A stretch of 64,000 bases of DNA from Pseudomonas sp. GGS8 (GCF_024168645.1 NZ_JALJWF010000001.1:5831501-5895500); one strand, 5' to 3'. Shown: positions 29,001 through 35,040, counted from the stretch's first letter. Made by a program: numbers and translations. Notes: generated by a model not told the origin, from the letters alone.

Positions 29001-30803
29001 GGTCGAGCCGGTCACGGTGACGCTGCCATCGGCGTTGGTGACCACGCTGGTCGTCGGTGCTGCCGGCGCCGTGGTGTCGCTGTACGCCACCACGGTGTCC
29101 GGACCCACGTTGCCCGCGGCATCGGTGGCATGGACGGTGACATCGCCGGTCGGTTGATTGACGGGCGAAGTGAGGGTGTAGGAACCGTCGGCCGCCGCCA
29201 CCACGCTGCCGGTAGAACCGTCGGGATAAGTGACGGTGACCGTGTTGCCGGGCTCGGTCGAACCGGTCACGGTGACGCTGCCATCGGCGTTGGTGACCAC
29301 GCTGGTCGTCGGTGCTGCCGGCGCCGTGGTGTCGCTGTACGCCACCACGGTGTCCGGACCCACATTGCCCGCGGCATCGGTGGCATGGACGGTGACATCG
29401 CCGGTCGGTTGATTGACGGGCGAAGTGAGGGTGTAGGAACCGTCGGCCGCCGCCACGACGCTGCCGGTAGAACCGTCGGGATAAGTGACGGTGACCGTGT
29501 TGCCTGGCTCGGTCGAACCGGTCACGGTGACGCTGCCATCGGCGTTGGTGACCACGCTGGTCGTCGGTGCTGCCGGCGCGGTGGTGTCGCTGTACGCCAC
29601 CACGGTGTCCGGACCCACGTTGCCCGCGGCATCGGTGGCATGGACGGTGACATCGCCGGTCGGTTGATTGACGGGCGAAGTGAGGGTGTAGGAACCGTCG
29701 GCCGCCGCCACGACGCTGCCGGTAGAACCGTCGGGATAAGTGACGGTGATCGTGTTGCCTGGCTCGGTCGAGCCGGTCACGGTGACGCTGCCATCGGGGT
29801 TGGTGACCACGCTGGTCGTCGGTGCTGCCGGCGCCGTGGTGTCGCTGTACGCCACCACGGTGTCCGGACCCACGTTGCCCGCGGCATCGGTGGCATGGAC
29901 GGTGACATCGCCGGTCGGTTGATTGACGGGCGAAGTGAGGGTGTAGGAACCGTCGGCCGCCGCCACCACGCTGCCGGTAGAACCGTCGGGATAAGTGACG
30001 GTGATCGTATTGCCCGGCTCGGTCGAACCGGTCACAGTGACACTGCCATCGGGGTTGGTGACCACGCTAGCCGTCGGTGCCGATGGTGCGGTGGTGTCGC
30101 TGTACGCCACCACGGTATCCGCCCCCACGTTGCCCGCGGCATCGGTGGCATGGACGGTGACATCGCCGGTCGGTTGATTGACGGGCGAAGTGAGGGTGTA
30201 GGAACCGTCGGCCGCCGCCACGACGCTCGCAGTGCTGCCGTCCGGGAAGGTGATGGAGACGGTGTTGCCGGGCTCCGTCGCGCCCGTCACGGTGACGCTG
30301 CCATCCGCGTTGTTCACCACATTGACGGTCGGTGCCGATGGCGCAGTGGTGTCTTGAGGCGCACCACCACCACCACCACCACCACCACCACCACCACCAC
30401 CACCACTAGCCGCCCCGGCCAGTGCTAAACCACCGAGTACCCATGCCAGCGTGGAAAGATCGAAGGATTCGTGGACCAGTAACGGTTCAATGGAGTCGAT
30501 CGACACAAACTGATCGAGCATCGAGCTGTTCTCGGAGGGCTCCATCAACCAGAGTTGATCAGCATCCTGCAAAACCAGGTCGCTCTGCTGAGGCCCTTGA
30601 TCTGGGAAAAAACCGTGAATCTTGATGACCGCGCCTGATGCAAGAGTGACAGTGAGCAGATCTCCCTGCCGCTCGATGTTTTTTATATCGGAACGCTTGA
30701 CCGATAAACGGACGACCGACGGAGCTTGCAAAGTAAGCTCAAGACTCGGGGCGGTCATTTCCTTATGAGTGGTTTTATTAACAACTGAAATCAAGCTTTC
30801 CAT
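14094..30803 (-). CDS. Giant BapA-like repetitive adhesin secreted by a type I system
   Basis: A 5569-residue surface adhesin for biofilm formation. ATG 30803 follows GAGG at a good distance. Order of parts: a BapA-type prefix domain (about residues 1-130), Gly14 (134-147), 32 tandem Ig-like units of 85 aa (151-2870), 16 Ig-like units of 108-110 aa (2871-4605), and a linker with further Ig-like folds. Next come FG-GAP/VCBS-type Ca-binding repeats, with motifs such as DYNLDGYIDIW, DMDGDGYLDVV, DINNDGKVDLV, DFNGDGSLDLY and DWNGDGKMDVI. Last is a type I secretion C-terminal region with RTX-like nonapeptides (IIEGRGGNDTF) and a hydrophobic final strand (ANSQLTVV). No LapA-type LapG cleavage signature was recognised by eye, and no lapD or lapG is in the window. 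The exporter genes lie divergently at 31502-36329. Confidence 0.93.
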   Translation of the reverse strand: MESLISVVNKTTHKEMTAPSLELTLQAPSVVRLSVKRSDIKNIERQGDLLTVTLASGAVIKIHGFFPDQGPQQSDLVLQDADQLWLMEPSENSSMLDQFVSIDSIEPLLVHESFDLSTLAWVLGGLALAGAASGGGGGGGGGGGGGGAPQDTTAPSAPTVNVVNNADGSVTVTGATEPGNTVSITFPDGSTASVVAAADGSYTLTSPVNQPTGDVTVHATDAAGNVGADTVVAYSDTTAPSAPTASVVTNPDGSVTVTGSTEPGNTITVTYPDGSTGSVVAAADGSYTLTSPVNQPTGDVTVHATDAAGNVGPDTVVAYSDTTAPAAPTTSVVTNPDGSVTVTGSTEPGNTITVTYPDGSTGSVVAAADGSYTLTSPVNQPTGDVTVHATDAAGNVGPDTVVAYSDTTAPAAPTTSVVTNADGSVTVTGSTEPGNTVTVTYPDGSTGSVVAAADGSYTLTSPVNQPTGDVTVHATDAAGNVGPDTVVAYSDTTAPAAPTTSVVTNADGSVTVTGSTEPGNTVTVTYPDGSTGSVVAAADGSYTLTSPVNQPTGDVTVHATDAAGNVGPDTVVAYSDTTAPAAPTTSVVTNADGSVTVTGSTEPGNTVTVTYPDGSTGSVVAAADGSYTLTSPVNQPTGDVTVHATDAAGNVGPDTVVAYSDTTAPAAPTTSVVTNADGSVTVTGSTEPGNTITVTYPDGSTGSVVAAADGSYTLTSPVNQPTGDVTVHATDAAGNVGPDTVVAYSDTTAPAAPTTSVVTNADGSVTVTGSTEPGNTITVTYPDGSTGSVVAAADGSYTLTSPVNQPTGDVTVHATDAAGNVGPDTVVAYSDTTAPAAPTTSVVTNADGSVTVTGSTEPGNTVTVTYPDGSTGSVVAAADGSYTLTSPVNQPTGDVTVHATDAAGNVGPDTVVAYSDTTAPAAPTTSVVTNADGSVTVTGSTEPGNTVTVTYPDGSTGSVVAAADGSYTLTSPVNQPTGDVTVHATDAAGNVGPDTVVAYSDTTAPAAPTTSVVTNADGSVTVTGSTEPGNTITVTYPDGSTGSVVAAADGSYTLTSPVNQPTGDVTVHATDAAGNVGPDTVVAYSDTTAPAAPTTSVVTNADGSVTVTGSTEPGNTITVTYPDGSTGSVVAAADGSYTLTSPVNQPTGDVTVHATDAAGNVGPDTVVAYSDTTAPAAPTTSVVTNADGSVTVTGSTEPGNTITVTYPDGSTGSVVAAADGSYTLTSPVNQPTGDVTVHATDAAGNVGPDTVVAYSDTTAPAAPTTSVVTNADGSVTVTGSTEPGNTVTVTYPDGSTGSVVAAADGSYTLTSPVNQPTGDVTVHATDAAGNVGPDTVVAYSDTTAPAAPTTSVVTNADGSVTVTGSTEPGNTVTVTYPDGSTGSVVAAADGSYTLTSPVNQPTGDVTVHATDAAGNVGPDTVVAYSDTTAPAAPTTSVVTNADGSVTVTGSTEPGNTVTVTYPDGSTGSVVAAADGSYTLTSPVNQPTGDVTVHATDAAGNVGPDTVVAYSDTTAPAAPTTSVVTNADGSVTVTGSTEPGNTITVTYPDGSTGSVVAAADGSYTLTSPVNQPTGDVTVHATDAAGNVGPDTVVAYSDTTAPAAPTTSVVTNPDGSVTVTGSTEPGNTVTVTYPDGSTASVVAAADGSYTLTSPVNQPTGDVTVHATDAAGNVGPDTVVAYSDTTAPAAPTTSVVTNADGSVTVTGSTEPGNTVTVTYPDGSTGSVVAAADGSYTLTSPVNQPTGDVTVHATDAAGNVGPDTVVAYSDTTAPAAPTTSVVTNADGSVTVTGSTEPGNTITVTYPDGSTGSVVAAADGSYTLTSPVNQPTGDVTVHATDAAGNVGPDTVVAYSDTTAPAAPTTSVVTNPDGSVTVTGSTEPGNTVTVTYPDGSTASVVAAADGSYTLTSPVNQPTGDVTVHATDAAGNVGPDTVVAYSDTTAPAAPTTSVVTNADGSVTVTGSTEPGNTVTVTYPDGSTGSVVAAADGSYTLTSPVNQPTGDVTVHATDAAGNVGPDTVVAYSDTTAPAAPTTSVVTNADGSVTVTGSTEPGNTVTVTYPDGSTGSVVAAADGSYTLTSPVNQPTGDVTVHATDAAGNVGPDTVVAYSDTTAPAAPTTSVVTNADGSVTVTGSTEPGNTITVTYPDGSTGSVVAAADGSYTLTSPVNQPTGDVTVHATDAAGNVGPDTVVAYSDTTAPAAPTTSVVTNPDGSVTVTGSTEPGNTVTVTYPDGSTASVVAAADGSYTLTSPVNQPTGDVTVHATDAAGNVGPDTVVAYSDTTAPAAPTTSVVTNADGSVTVTGSTEPGNTVTVTYPDGSTGSVVAAADGSYTLTSPVNQPTGDVTVHATDAAGNVGPDTVVAYSDTTAPAAPTTSVVTNADGSVTVTGSTEPGNTITVTYPDGSTGSVVAAADGSYTLTSPVNQPTGDVTVHATDAAGNVGPDTVVAYSDTTAPAAPTTSVVTNPDGSVTVTGSTEPGNTVTVTYPDGSTASVVAAADGSYTLTSPVNQPTGDVTVHATDAAGNVGPDTVVAYSDTTAPAAPTTSVVTNADGSVTVTGSTEPGNTITVTYPDGSTGSVVAAADGSYTLTSPVNQPTGDVTVHATDAAGNVGPDTVVAYSDTTAPAAPTTSVVTNADGSVTVTGSTEPGNTITVTYPDGSTASVVAAADGSYTLTSPVNQPTGDVTVHATDAAGNVGPDTVVAYSDTTAPAAPTTSVVTNADGSVTVTGSTEPGNTITVTYPDGSTGSVVAAADGSYTLTSPVNQPTGDVTVHATDAAGNVGPDTVVAYSDTTAPAAPTTSVVTNADGSVTVTGSTEPGNTITVTYPDGSTASVVAAADGSYTLTSPVNQPTGDVTVHATDAAGNVGADTVVAYSDTTAPTMTTSITSYTDNQGSIQGDFASGSSTDDSTPVLNGTLSAALGAGDVVRIYEGSTLLGTATVTGTTWTFATPTLVDGSSHTYTAVVADAAGNEGTVSSGFTLTIDTTAPSVTTSIVSYTDDVGTDVGDFASGSSTDDSTPVLNGSLSAALGAGDVVRIYEGSTLLGTATVSGTTWTFATPTLVDGSSHTYTAVVADAAGNEGTASSGFTLTIDTTAPSVTTSIVSYTDDVGTDVGDFASGSSTDDSTPVLNGSLSAALGAGDVVRIYEGSTLLGTATVTGTTWTFATPTLVDGSSHTYTAVVADAAGNEGTASSGFTLTIDTTAPSVTTSIVSYTDDVGTDVGDFASGSSTDDSTPVLNGSLSAALGAGDVVRIYEGSTLLGTATVSGTTWTFATPTLVDGSSHTYTAVVADAAGNEGTASSGFTLTIDTTAPSVTTSIVSYTDDVGTDVGDFASGSSTDDSTPVLNGSLSAALGAGDVVRIYEGSTLLGTATVSGTTWTFATPTLVDGSSHTYTAVVADAAGNEGTASSGFTLTIDTTAPSVTTSIVSYTDDVGTDVGDFASGSSTDDSTPVLNGSLSAALGAGDVVRIYEGSTLLGTATVTGTTWTFATPTLVDGSSHTYTAVVADAAGNEGTASSGFTLTIDTTAPSVTTSIVSYTDDVGTDVGDFASGSSTDDSTPVLNGSLSAALGAGDVVRIYEGSTLLGTATVSGTTWTFATPTLVDGSSHTYTAVVADAAGNEGTVSSGFTLTIDTTAPSVTTSIVSYTDDVGTDVGDFASGSSTDDSTPVLNGTLSAALGAGDVVRIYEGSTLLGTATVTGTTWTFATPTLVDGSSHTYTAVVADAAGNEGTVSSGFTLTIDTTAPSVTTSIVSYTDDVGTDVGDFASGSSTDDSTPVLNGSLSAALSAGEVVRIYDESNTLLGTATVSGTTWTFATPTLVDGSSHTYTAVVADAAGNEGTASSGFTLTIDTTAPSVTTSIVSYTDDVGTDVGDFASGSSTDDSTPVLNGSLSAALGAGDVVRIYEGSTLLGTATVSGTTWTFATPTLVDGSSHTYTAVVADAAGNEGTVSSGFTLTIDTTAPSVTTSIVSYTDDVGTDVGDFASGSSTDDSTPVLNGTLSAALGAGDVVRIYEGSTLLGTATVTGTTWTFATPTLVDGSSHTYTAVVADAAGNEGTASSGFTLTIDTTAPSVTTSIVSYTDDVGTDVGDFLSGTTTDDTTPVLNGSLSAALSAGEVVRIYDESNTLLGTATVSGTTWTFATATLVDGSSHTYTAVVADAAGNQGTFSSGFTLTVDTTAPTQTTSITTYSDNQGTNQGNYASGSSTDDTTPVLNGTLSAALGSGDVVRIYDESNTLLGTATVSGTTWTFATATLVDGSSHTYTAVVADAAGNQGTFSSGFTLTVDTTAPTQTTSITTYSDNQGTNQGNYASGSSTDDTTPVLNGTLSAALGSGDVVRIYDESNTLLGTATVSGTTWTFATATLVDGSSHTYTAVVADAAGNQGTFSSGFTLTVDTTAPTQTTSITTYSDNQGTNQGNYASGSSTDDTTPVLNGTLSAALGSGDVVRIYDESNTLLGTATVSGTTWTFATATLVDGISHTYTAVVADAAGNQGTFSSGFTLTVDTTAPTQTTSITTYSDNIGASQGNFVSGTITDDSTPVLNGTLSAALGSGDVVRIYDDNTSTLLGTATVSGTTWTFATSTLYIGTSHAYTAVVADAAGNEGTASANFTLSVDATATLTVVTTDTASALSGSHSTIDDAVNTDLITRDNIPVLSGTVSRALLADEVVQISLDGGSTWIDVESTDGATTWSYNLTYTTTTAVSGMVRLLNTVSSTHGSTTTTNYTIDLTAPSLSLTAPDFSNAATVDSDGDGVILASAAPTFSSTVDGTAEAGVTIALINDVNNDGVYTEGVDTILVSATVSAPGAWSLSPTLAVGEYHLGYVLWDAAGNRSNLTATTQVDVVSTLNYLAATNSAFGTNATSGYGGSMMLNSAGLWTFVGDQAVYSSTAIGTYTTTALTQPATGSGTITGYAFLDYNLDGYIDIWATDTNFGGSTSPLWTGSVSGYTSAATGVGTTIYYGNPAVIDMDGDGYLDVVLGDSGDDSATFLKNNSGISWTPYGNGSGTTAASINGLQTDREVSGVDINNDGKVDLVLHTNATTTLSDNDYTLTVLTNSGASSTTGANWTEAQAIDNVFNSLSDTATDPESLTWADFNGDGSLDLYVNQSGVATTANSKIYLNNAGTLASTAIAIAGDTLAGEASVAVDWNGDGKMDVIEADYSTGQVNLYTNSGSVTAGSWSTSTMITAAIGVDNVLASLTAADYDWDGDVDLLIGQNAASATRLITNTNQVQDGTSLHLRILNAEGFNVYYGNTVQVHDASGVLVATQIINAQSVWSNDSSSLVNIYGLDSSQIYTVSLLASSGTSSVTYSWNVTPDDATSAYVLTTSGVTAAAATTLTGTGYDDTYMVANVIGGTTSYSGGGGWSEPVLSGDTKTWSATGGMDIVDFNSATSGLTVNLNTGSISGWGTLTSVSNVEGVRGSSLADVITGSTADNIIEGRGGNDTFVLTNGGNDRLIYNVITASDTAAGGNGSDTVTGFTVGDLASSTSTDADIIDLRGLLHGYTGTAHVYKDATTGSYVLDGASASLSNYLQVTTSASDTVISVDTSGAASFTTALVTLQNVNTDLATLLANSQLTVV
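16989..22193 (-). repeat. Block B of the adhesin: 16 tandem units of about 324 bp
   Basis: Sixteen units of 108-110 residues, each starting DTTAP and containing VRIYEGSTLLGTATV or the variant VRIYDESNTLLG, then TWTFATPTLVDGSSHTYTAV and DAAGN. The total is 5205 bases, i.e. 16x108 codons plus seven extra. Five units carry a one-residue insertion (DESN type) and the last unit carries two extra residues. The three or four units nearest the C-terminus (SDNQGTNQGNYASG type) form a distinct subfamily. Units are Ig-like folds that serve as stalk modules. Confidence 0.92.
22194..30353 (-). repeat. Block A of the adhesin: 32 tandem units of exactly 255 bp
   Basis: Thirty-two units of 85 residues without a single length change (32x255 = 8160 bases). 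Each has the plan DTTAP, TSVVTN(A/P)DGSVTVTGS, EPGNT(I/V)TVTYPDGST(G/A)SVV, AAADGSYTLTSPVNQ and TGDVTVHATDAAGN. Most units differ at only a few positions, at DNA as well as protein level. The outermost units on the N-terminal side (from about 30000 to 30353) are the most diverged. Because the repeat is free of stop codons on the other strand, it creates very long antisense open frames. Confidence 0.95.
30363..30404 (-). repeat. Trinucleotide run encoding Gly14 in the adhesin
   Basis: Fourteen perfect ACC triplets on the plus strand (GGT on the coding strand) encode 14 glycines joining the prefix domain to the first Ig-like unit. Perfect triplet runs are prone to slippage, but a change of copy number would keep the frame and only alter linker length. 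Confidence 0.95.
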
Positions 30804-31501
30804 GAGTAGATCCTCGAATATCTAATGCAGACAGGCAGCAAATTTAAAACTTCCAGAAAATATCAATATCACCACCCACCAAATCCAAGATCATCACGTC
30901 AAAATTGTTCACAAGCGGCAAACGTAAAAAAAGATGAAAAACCAAGTAAAACTTACAAATAGCCCCGCCACACGCAGAAAAGTCGTGCTCCCGCCGACCC
31001 AAAAAACCATTATTTTAATAATCAGGTAACGCCCAATGTTTTTTCCAACCTCTAGATAACACTGATTTTTTTGACGCCCGCCCTCGTCACAACAAACCAG
31101 AAACCAAGATAGAGACAAAGGCCTCGAAAAAAAATCAATGACCATTCGCGACGCACACAACGAAGCGAACAGTGAAAATGTCAACAATTGACACGCAAGT
31201 TAAAAATCACCCTTCTGGAGTGATAGCTTTCATAAAACCGGCATGCAATCAAACATGCGAACCCCGTTTAAGCAGCATCGAAGATGATCGAGACATCGAC
31301 ACGCATACGATTTTATTAATTATAAAAATCCAGAGAGCTCAGCCACTAACAGCACATCACACCAACCAATAACAACCTCAAGCTGGCACTACCCCCTCCG
31401 AAAATCTCATCTGACTTCTATCACGGATACGAAACCTTCCTCTGTTCGCGGAACGCCTTGGCCTCGGACATTGACTTTTATAATCAGGAGCGTTTAAACA
31501 C
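30804..31501. promoter_or_regulatory. AT-rich divergent control region between the adhesin and its exporter
   Basis: About 700 bases with no supportable gene separate the adhesin start (minus strand) from the outer membrane factor start (plus strand), so promoters for both directions must lie here. The region is clearly more AT-rich than its neighbours. It contains a 15-base palindrome TGTCAACAATTGACA at 31179-31193. Short open frames on both strands (for example around 30909-31187 and 31172-31372) have no coding character. Confidence 0.6.
31179..31193. promoter_or_regulatory. Palindrome resembling a FleQ-type site
   Basis: TGTCAA-CAA-TTGACA is a perfect inverted repeat in the divergent region. 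The core GTCAACAATTGAC is close to the published Pseudomonas FleQ consensus GTCaNTAAAtTGAC but one base shorter in the centre. FleQ is a c-di-GMP-responsive regulator of adhesin and exopolysaccharide genes in Pseudomonas. The resemblance is seen; binding is inference. Confidence 0.4.
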
Positions 31502-32932
31502 ATGTTCAGATCACACAGTTTGTTATTTGGCATGTTGATACTCCCAACATTTAGCCCCCCTACCCTGGCCCGAGAACTGAATTTACCTTGGCTTTCAGGA
31601 GAGAGACCGGCACTGGTGCAAGGGCTGAGTTCGCAACGCCTGGCCGATGAACTGAGAGGCGAACCCGGTCCTGACACATCCATCGCAAATGCTCCTCTGC
31701 ACGAAAAAGCTCTGGAGCTGCGCAAGGCGGTGCTCATCGCAGTCAATCGTCATCCGTCGATCATTTCGGCGGCGTCAGCCATCGCCGAGCAGGAGGGTCG
31801 GGTCGATGTCGCCAAGGCTGGCTACTACCCGAAAATCAGCGCCGGGGTGAACTCCGGGCGCGTAAGCACCTACGGAAATGGCCAGGTAGCAACACTTTCG
31901 GTGTCGCAGATGCTGCATGATTTCGGCAAGGTCAGCGGCTCGGTTACCCAGGCCGAAGGCCAGGTGTTCAAGCAACAGGCGCTTCTGCTCAAACAGATCG
32001 ACGTGATTGCCGAGCGAACCGCCGAGACCATGCTGGAGGTTCACCGCCAGCAAAGCCTGCTGAAAATCGCCAGGGATCAGGTCAAGGCGGTACAGGATGT
32101 TCTGGCAATGGTGAAGATGCGTGCCGACTCCGGCCTGACAACGCAATCGGACTATATTCAAGCCAGCACCCGACTGCAGAGCGCACAAGCCAATGCTCAA
32201 CAGGTGGCGACGCTGCTGAAACAATGGCGCGCACGGTTATCGACACTGGTTGGCAATCCTCTGCCAGCCGCAGTGGCCGACCTACCTGCGGATCTGGAGC
32301 GCTCGGCGCGCCTGGACAGCGTTCCCGATTACGCGATCCTACCCGACGTCCTGGCCGCCGAAGCCGATCGCAGATCCGCCTTTGGGCAACTGGAAAACGC
32401 CAAGGCTCAACGCTATCCGACCATAGCTCTGGAGGCCTCGGCAAACCAGGCAATCACTGGCACCAACCCGAGCAACGGCGAAGAACACGGCCACTACAAC
32501 ACCCTGATGCTCACGGGCTCCATGCAGCTCTACCAGGGGGGCGCCGTTTCGGCACAGATCCGTGCTGCCACCGCTGCAATCGACCGCGCCGAGTCAAGCA
32601 TCAACGAAGCACAACTGTCGGCTGAAGACATCCTGCTGCGCGCTCGCGAACAGGCCATCGGCGCTCGTATGCGTCTGGGCATTCTGGGCCAGCGCATGGC
32701 GACCATGACCGAAACCCGGGCACTCTACAGAGACCAGTACAGCGTAGGTACCCGCTCGGTACTCGATCTACTCAACGCCGAGCAGGAGGTGTACCAAGCC
32801 GCCGCAGACCAGGAAGCCACGCGTCACGACTTCTGGCTGGGCCTGATCACCTTCATCAATGCCGCCGGATACAGTCGCGACGCCTACGGATTGAACAACA
32901 CCCCCATTCAACAGGTAGAGATTCAGCCATGA
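31502..32932 (+). CDS. TolC/LapE-like outer membrane factor of the adhesin exporter
   Basis: Outer-membrane channel of a type I secretion system. AGGAG at 31486-31490 supports ATG 31502. The 476 residues show a signal peptide (about residues 1-22, TLARE) and two TolC-type repeats of coiled-coil helices and barrel strands. Typical blocks are GYYPKISAGVNSGRVS, QMLHDFGK, LEVHRQQSLLKIA, YPTIALEASANQ and YQGGAVSAQIRAA, ending in VGTRSVLDLLNAEQEVYQA. The stop overlaps the next start (ATGA at 32929), so it is translated with the ABC transporter. It faces away from the adhesin gene, as in Lap-type loci where exporter and substrate are neighbours. Confidence 0.9.
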   Translation: MFRSHSLLFGMLILPTFSPPTLARELNLPWLSGERPALVQGLSSQRLADELRGEPGPDTSIANAPLHEKALELRKAVLIAVNRHPSIISAASAIAEQEGRVDVAKAGYYPKISAGVNSGRVSTYGNGQVATLSVSQMLHDFGKVSGSVTQAEGQVFKQQALLLKQIDVIAERTAETMLEVHRQQSLLKIARDQVKAVQDVLAMVKMRADSGLTTQSDYIQASTRLQSAQANAQQVATLLKQWRARLSTLVGNPLPAAVADLPADLERSARLDSVPDYAILPDVLAAEADRRSAFGQLENAKAQRYPTIALEASANQAITGTNPSNGEEHGHYNTLMLTGSMQLYQGGAVSAQIRAATAAIDRAESSINEAQLSAEDILLRAREQAIGARMRLGILGQRMATMTETRALYRDQYSVGTRSVLDLLNAEQEVYQAAADQEATRHDFWLGLITFINAAGYSRDAYGLNNTPIQQVEIQP

Positions 32933-35040
32933 CGATTGCCGCCCAGTATCAGCCCTGGCTAGAGGCAATGCTCAGCATTGCAAAGCACTACCGGATGGGT
33001 GTCTCCGAAGAGACGATCCGGGTATCCCTGGCTTGGGAACGTGGCAGTACCCCTGATGCGGTCCTGAAGCGCATGGCCGCCCAAATGGGCCTGATGCTGC
33101 GTTTCGAGACGTTTTCCGACATAGCACTCGACCCCTGGCGTTTACCGTTGGCAGTGGAGCTCTATGACGGTCAAGTCGCAATCGTCGACAAGGCCGATGC
33201 CGCCGGCAACCTGAGCGTGCTCAAAAGCGGCGATCAAGGCCTGTTTATCAGTCTGACCGTCGCCCAACTCCGTGAGCGCGCCGTGCGGGTTGCGATACTG
33301 CGACCGGAATCGTCGGTCCCCGACGCACGGGTTGACGACTACATCAAGCCCTATCAGCGCAACTGGTTCTGGCGCATTGCCCTGCGCGACTGGAAACGCT
33401 ACGGCGACGTGGCACTGGCAGCGGCAGTCGCCAACATCCTGGCCCTGTCCGGCGTGATTTTTTCCATGCAGGTCTATGACCGTGTCGTACCGGCCCAATC
33501 GGAATCCACCCTATGGGTGCTGTTTCTGGGCGTGCTGTTGGCAATCGGTTTCGAGTTCATCCTGCGCATGTCGCGCTCGCGCATCGCCGACTTGATCGGA
33601 AAACGCGCCGACCTGAAGATCACCGATCTGGTCTTTGGTCATGCCTTGCGCTTGCGCAATGATGCGCGATCCAAATCCACCGGCACCTTCATCTCGCAAA
33701 TCCGCGAGCTTGAACAAGTGCGCGAGCTGATTACCTCGACCACCATCAGCGCAATCACCGACCTACCGTTTGTGCTGTTGTTTCTGGTCATCCTGTACAT
33801 GACCGGCGGGCCGTTGGTGTATATCGCTCTGGGCGCCCTGCCCTTGATGATCCTACCGGGCATTCTGGCTCAGAGGCCGTTAGCCCGGCTGTCGAACGAG
33901 GGCATGCGCGAGTCGGCGTTGCGCAACGCGTTGCTGGTGGAGGCCGTGCAAGGCATCGAAGACATCAAGCTGCTGCGCGCCGAGCCACGCTTCCAGAACC
34001 AGTGGAACCAGTTACATGCCGTCTCGGCGGATATTTCCATCAAGCAACGCCACATCACCAACCTGCTGATGACCTGGACCCAGGAATTACAAGGCCTGGT
34101 ATATGCCGCCGTACTACTAGGCGGTTGCTATCTGGTCATGAGCGGTGACATGACGACCGGCGCGCTGGTGGCCTCCTCGATTCTTGCTTCGCGGATGATG
34201 GCGCCACTGGCGCAGATATCGAGTGTATTCGCCCGCTGGCAACAGGCTAAGGTCGCGCGTAAGGGGCTGGACGAGTTGATGAAGCGCCCGGTGGATCAAC
34301 CCGAGCACTCCAAGCTGTTGAACCGTCCACTGATCCACGGTCAGTTCACTTTGAGCGGCGTGCAATTTCAATACGGCGAGAAAGACAAGGCTCCGGCGCT
34401 GGACATCAAGCACCTGAACATTCAGCCCGGTGAACGCATCGCGATCCTTGGTCGCAATGGCGCGGGTAAATCCACCTTGCTCCAACTGTTGGCGGGTATG
34501 CACATGCCCCTGCGCGGCTCGATCAAACTGGACGGGCTGGAGATGGGATTGATCGACCCGGCGGACGTGCGGCGGGACGTCGGCTTACTGACCCAGAACT
34601 CGCGACTGTTCTTCGGCTCCATCCGTGACAACCTGACCCTTGGCCGGCCGATGGCGACCGATGACGAAATCCTCCAAGCGCTGTCCTTGAGCGGCGCTCT
34701 TGCTCTGGTCCAGGCTCAGGAGGGGGGCCTGGACTACATGATCATGGAAGGTGGCATCGGGCTTTCCGGCGGTCAGAAGCAGGCGCTGCTGCTGGCCCGA
34801 ACCATCATCCGCCAACCCAATACAGTTTTGCTGGACGAGCCGACGGCCTCACTGGACGAAATCAGCGAACAGCAAGTCTTGAATCAACTGGCCCCTTGGC
34901 TGGAAGGCCGCACTTTGTTGGTGGCAACGCACCGGCTTTCGGTTCTGAAGTGGGTCGAGCGCGTTCTGGTGATCGATGGCGGACGCGTCGTCATGGACGG
35001 CACCAAAGAACAGGTGCTCTCGCAACTCGGCCACAAATAG
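32929..35040 (+). CDS. LapB-like type I secretion ABC transporter
   Basis: Inner-membrane ATP-binding exporter for the giant adhesin. The 703 residues comprise an N-terminal C39-like domain (about 1-130), a six-helix ABC membrane region (about 145-440) and a nucleotide-binding domain. The N-terminal domain lacks the catalytic Cys at its start (LEAMLSIAKHY), so it should bind substrate without cutting it, as in RTX exporters. The NBD has Walker A GRNGAGKST, Q-loop region LTQNSRLFFGSI, signature LSGGQKQ, Walker B VLLDEPTASLDE and the H-loop ATHR. All are intact. It overlaps the preceding outer membrane factor gene by four bases, and the membrane fusion protein gene begins 50 bases later. Confidence 0.92.
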   Translation: MTIAAQYQPWLEAMLSIAKHYRMGVSEETIRVSLAWERGSTPDAVLKRMAAQMGLMLRFETFSDIALDPWRLPLAVELYDGQVAIVDKADAAGNLSVLKSGDQGLFISLTVAQLRERAVRVAILRPESSVPDARVDDYIKPYQRNWFWRIALRDWKRYGDVALAAAVANILALSGVIFSMQVYDRVVPAQSESTLWVLFLGVLLAIGFEFILRMSRSRIADLIGKRADLKITDLVFGHALRLRNDARSKSTGTFISQIRELEQVRELITSTTISAITDLPFVLLFLVILYMTGGPLVYIALGALPLMILPGILAQRPLARLSNEGMRESALRNALLVEAVQGIEDIKLLRAEPRFQNQWNQLHAVSADISIKQRHITNLLMTWTQELQGLVYAAVLLGGCYLVMSGDMTTGALVASSILASRMMAPLAQISSVFARWQQAKVARKGLDELMKRPVDQPEHSKLLNRPLIHGQFTLSGVQFQYGEKDKAPALDIKHLNIQPGERIAILGRNGAGKSTLLQLLAGMHMPLRGSIKLDGLEMGLIDPADVRRDVGLLTQNSRLFFGSIRDNLTLGRPMATDDEILQALSLSGALALVQAQEGGLDYMIMEGGIGLSGGQKQALLLARTIIRQPNTVLLDEPTASLDEISEQQVLNQLAPWLEGRTLLVATHRLSVLKWVERVLVIDGGRVVMDGTKEQVLSQLGHK

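Noticed and set aside
22345..30177. Thirty-one identical 60-residue plus-strand ORFs every 255 bases
   Set aside because: They are antisense reflections of the 85-residue adhesin units in a second frame, without ribosome-binding sites of their own.
22194..30353. Regular repeats that could be mistaken for a CRISPR array or satellite DNA
   Set aside because: The period is 255 bp with no unique spacers, and the whole block is one continuous coding frame.
16680..30428. A plus-strand open frame of about 4580 codons opposite the adhesin
   Set aside because: It exists because the 255-bp and 324-bp units lack stop codons in the antisense frame. The product is a low-complexity His/Arg/Gly repeat with no fold signal and it covers only the repeat blocks. 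The minus-strand frame has prefix, Ig, FG-GAP and secretion domains.
30909..31187. Hydrophobic 92-codon minus-strand ORF in the adhesin control region
   Set aside because: AT-rich DNA yields Phe/Leu/Val-rich frames by chance; no ribosome-binding site and no family resemblance.
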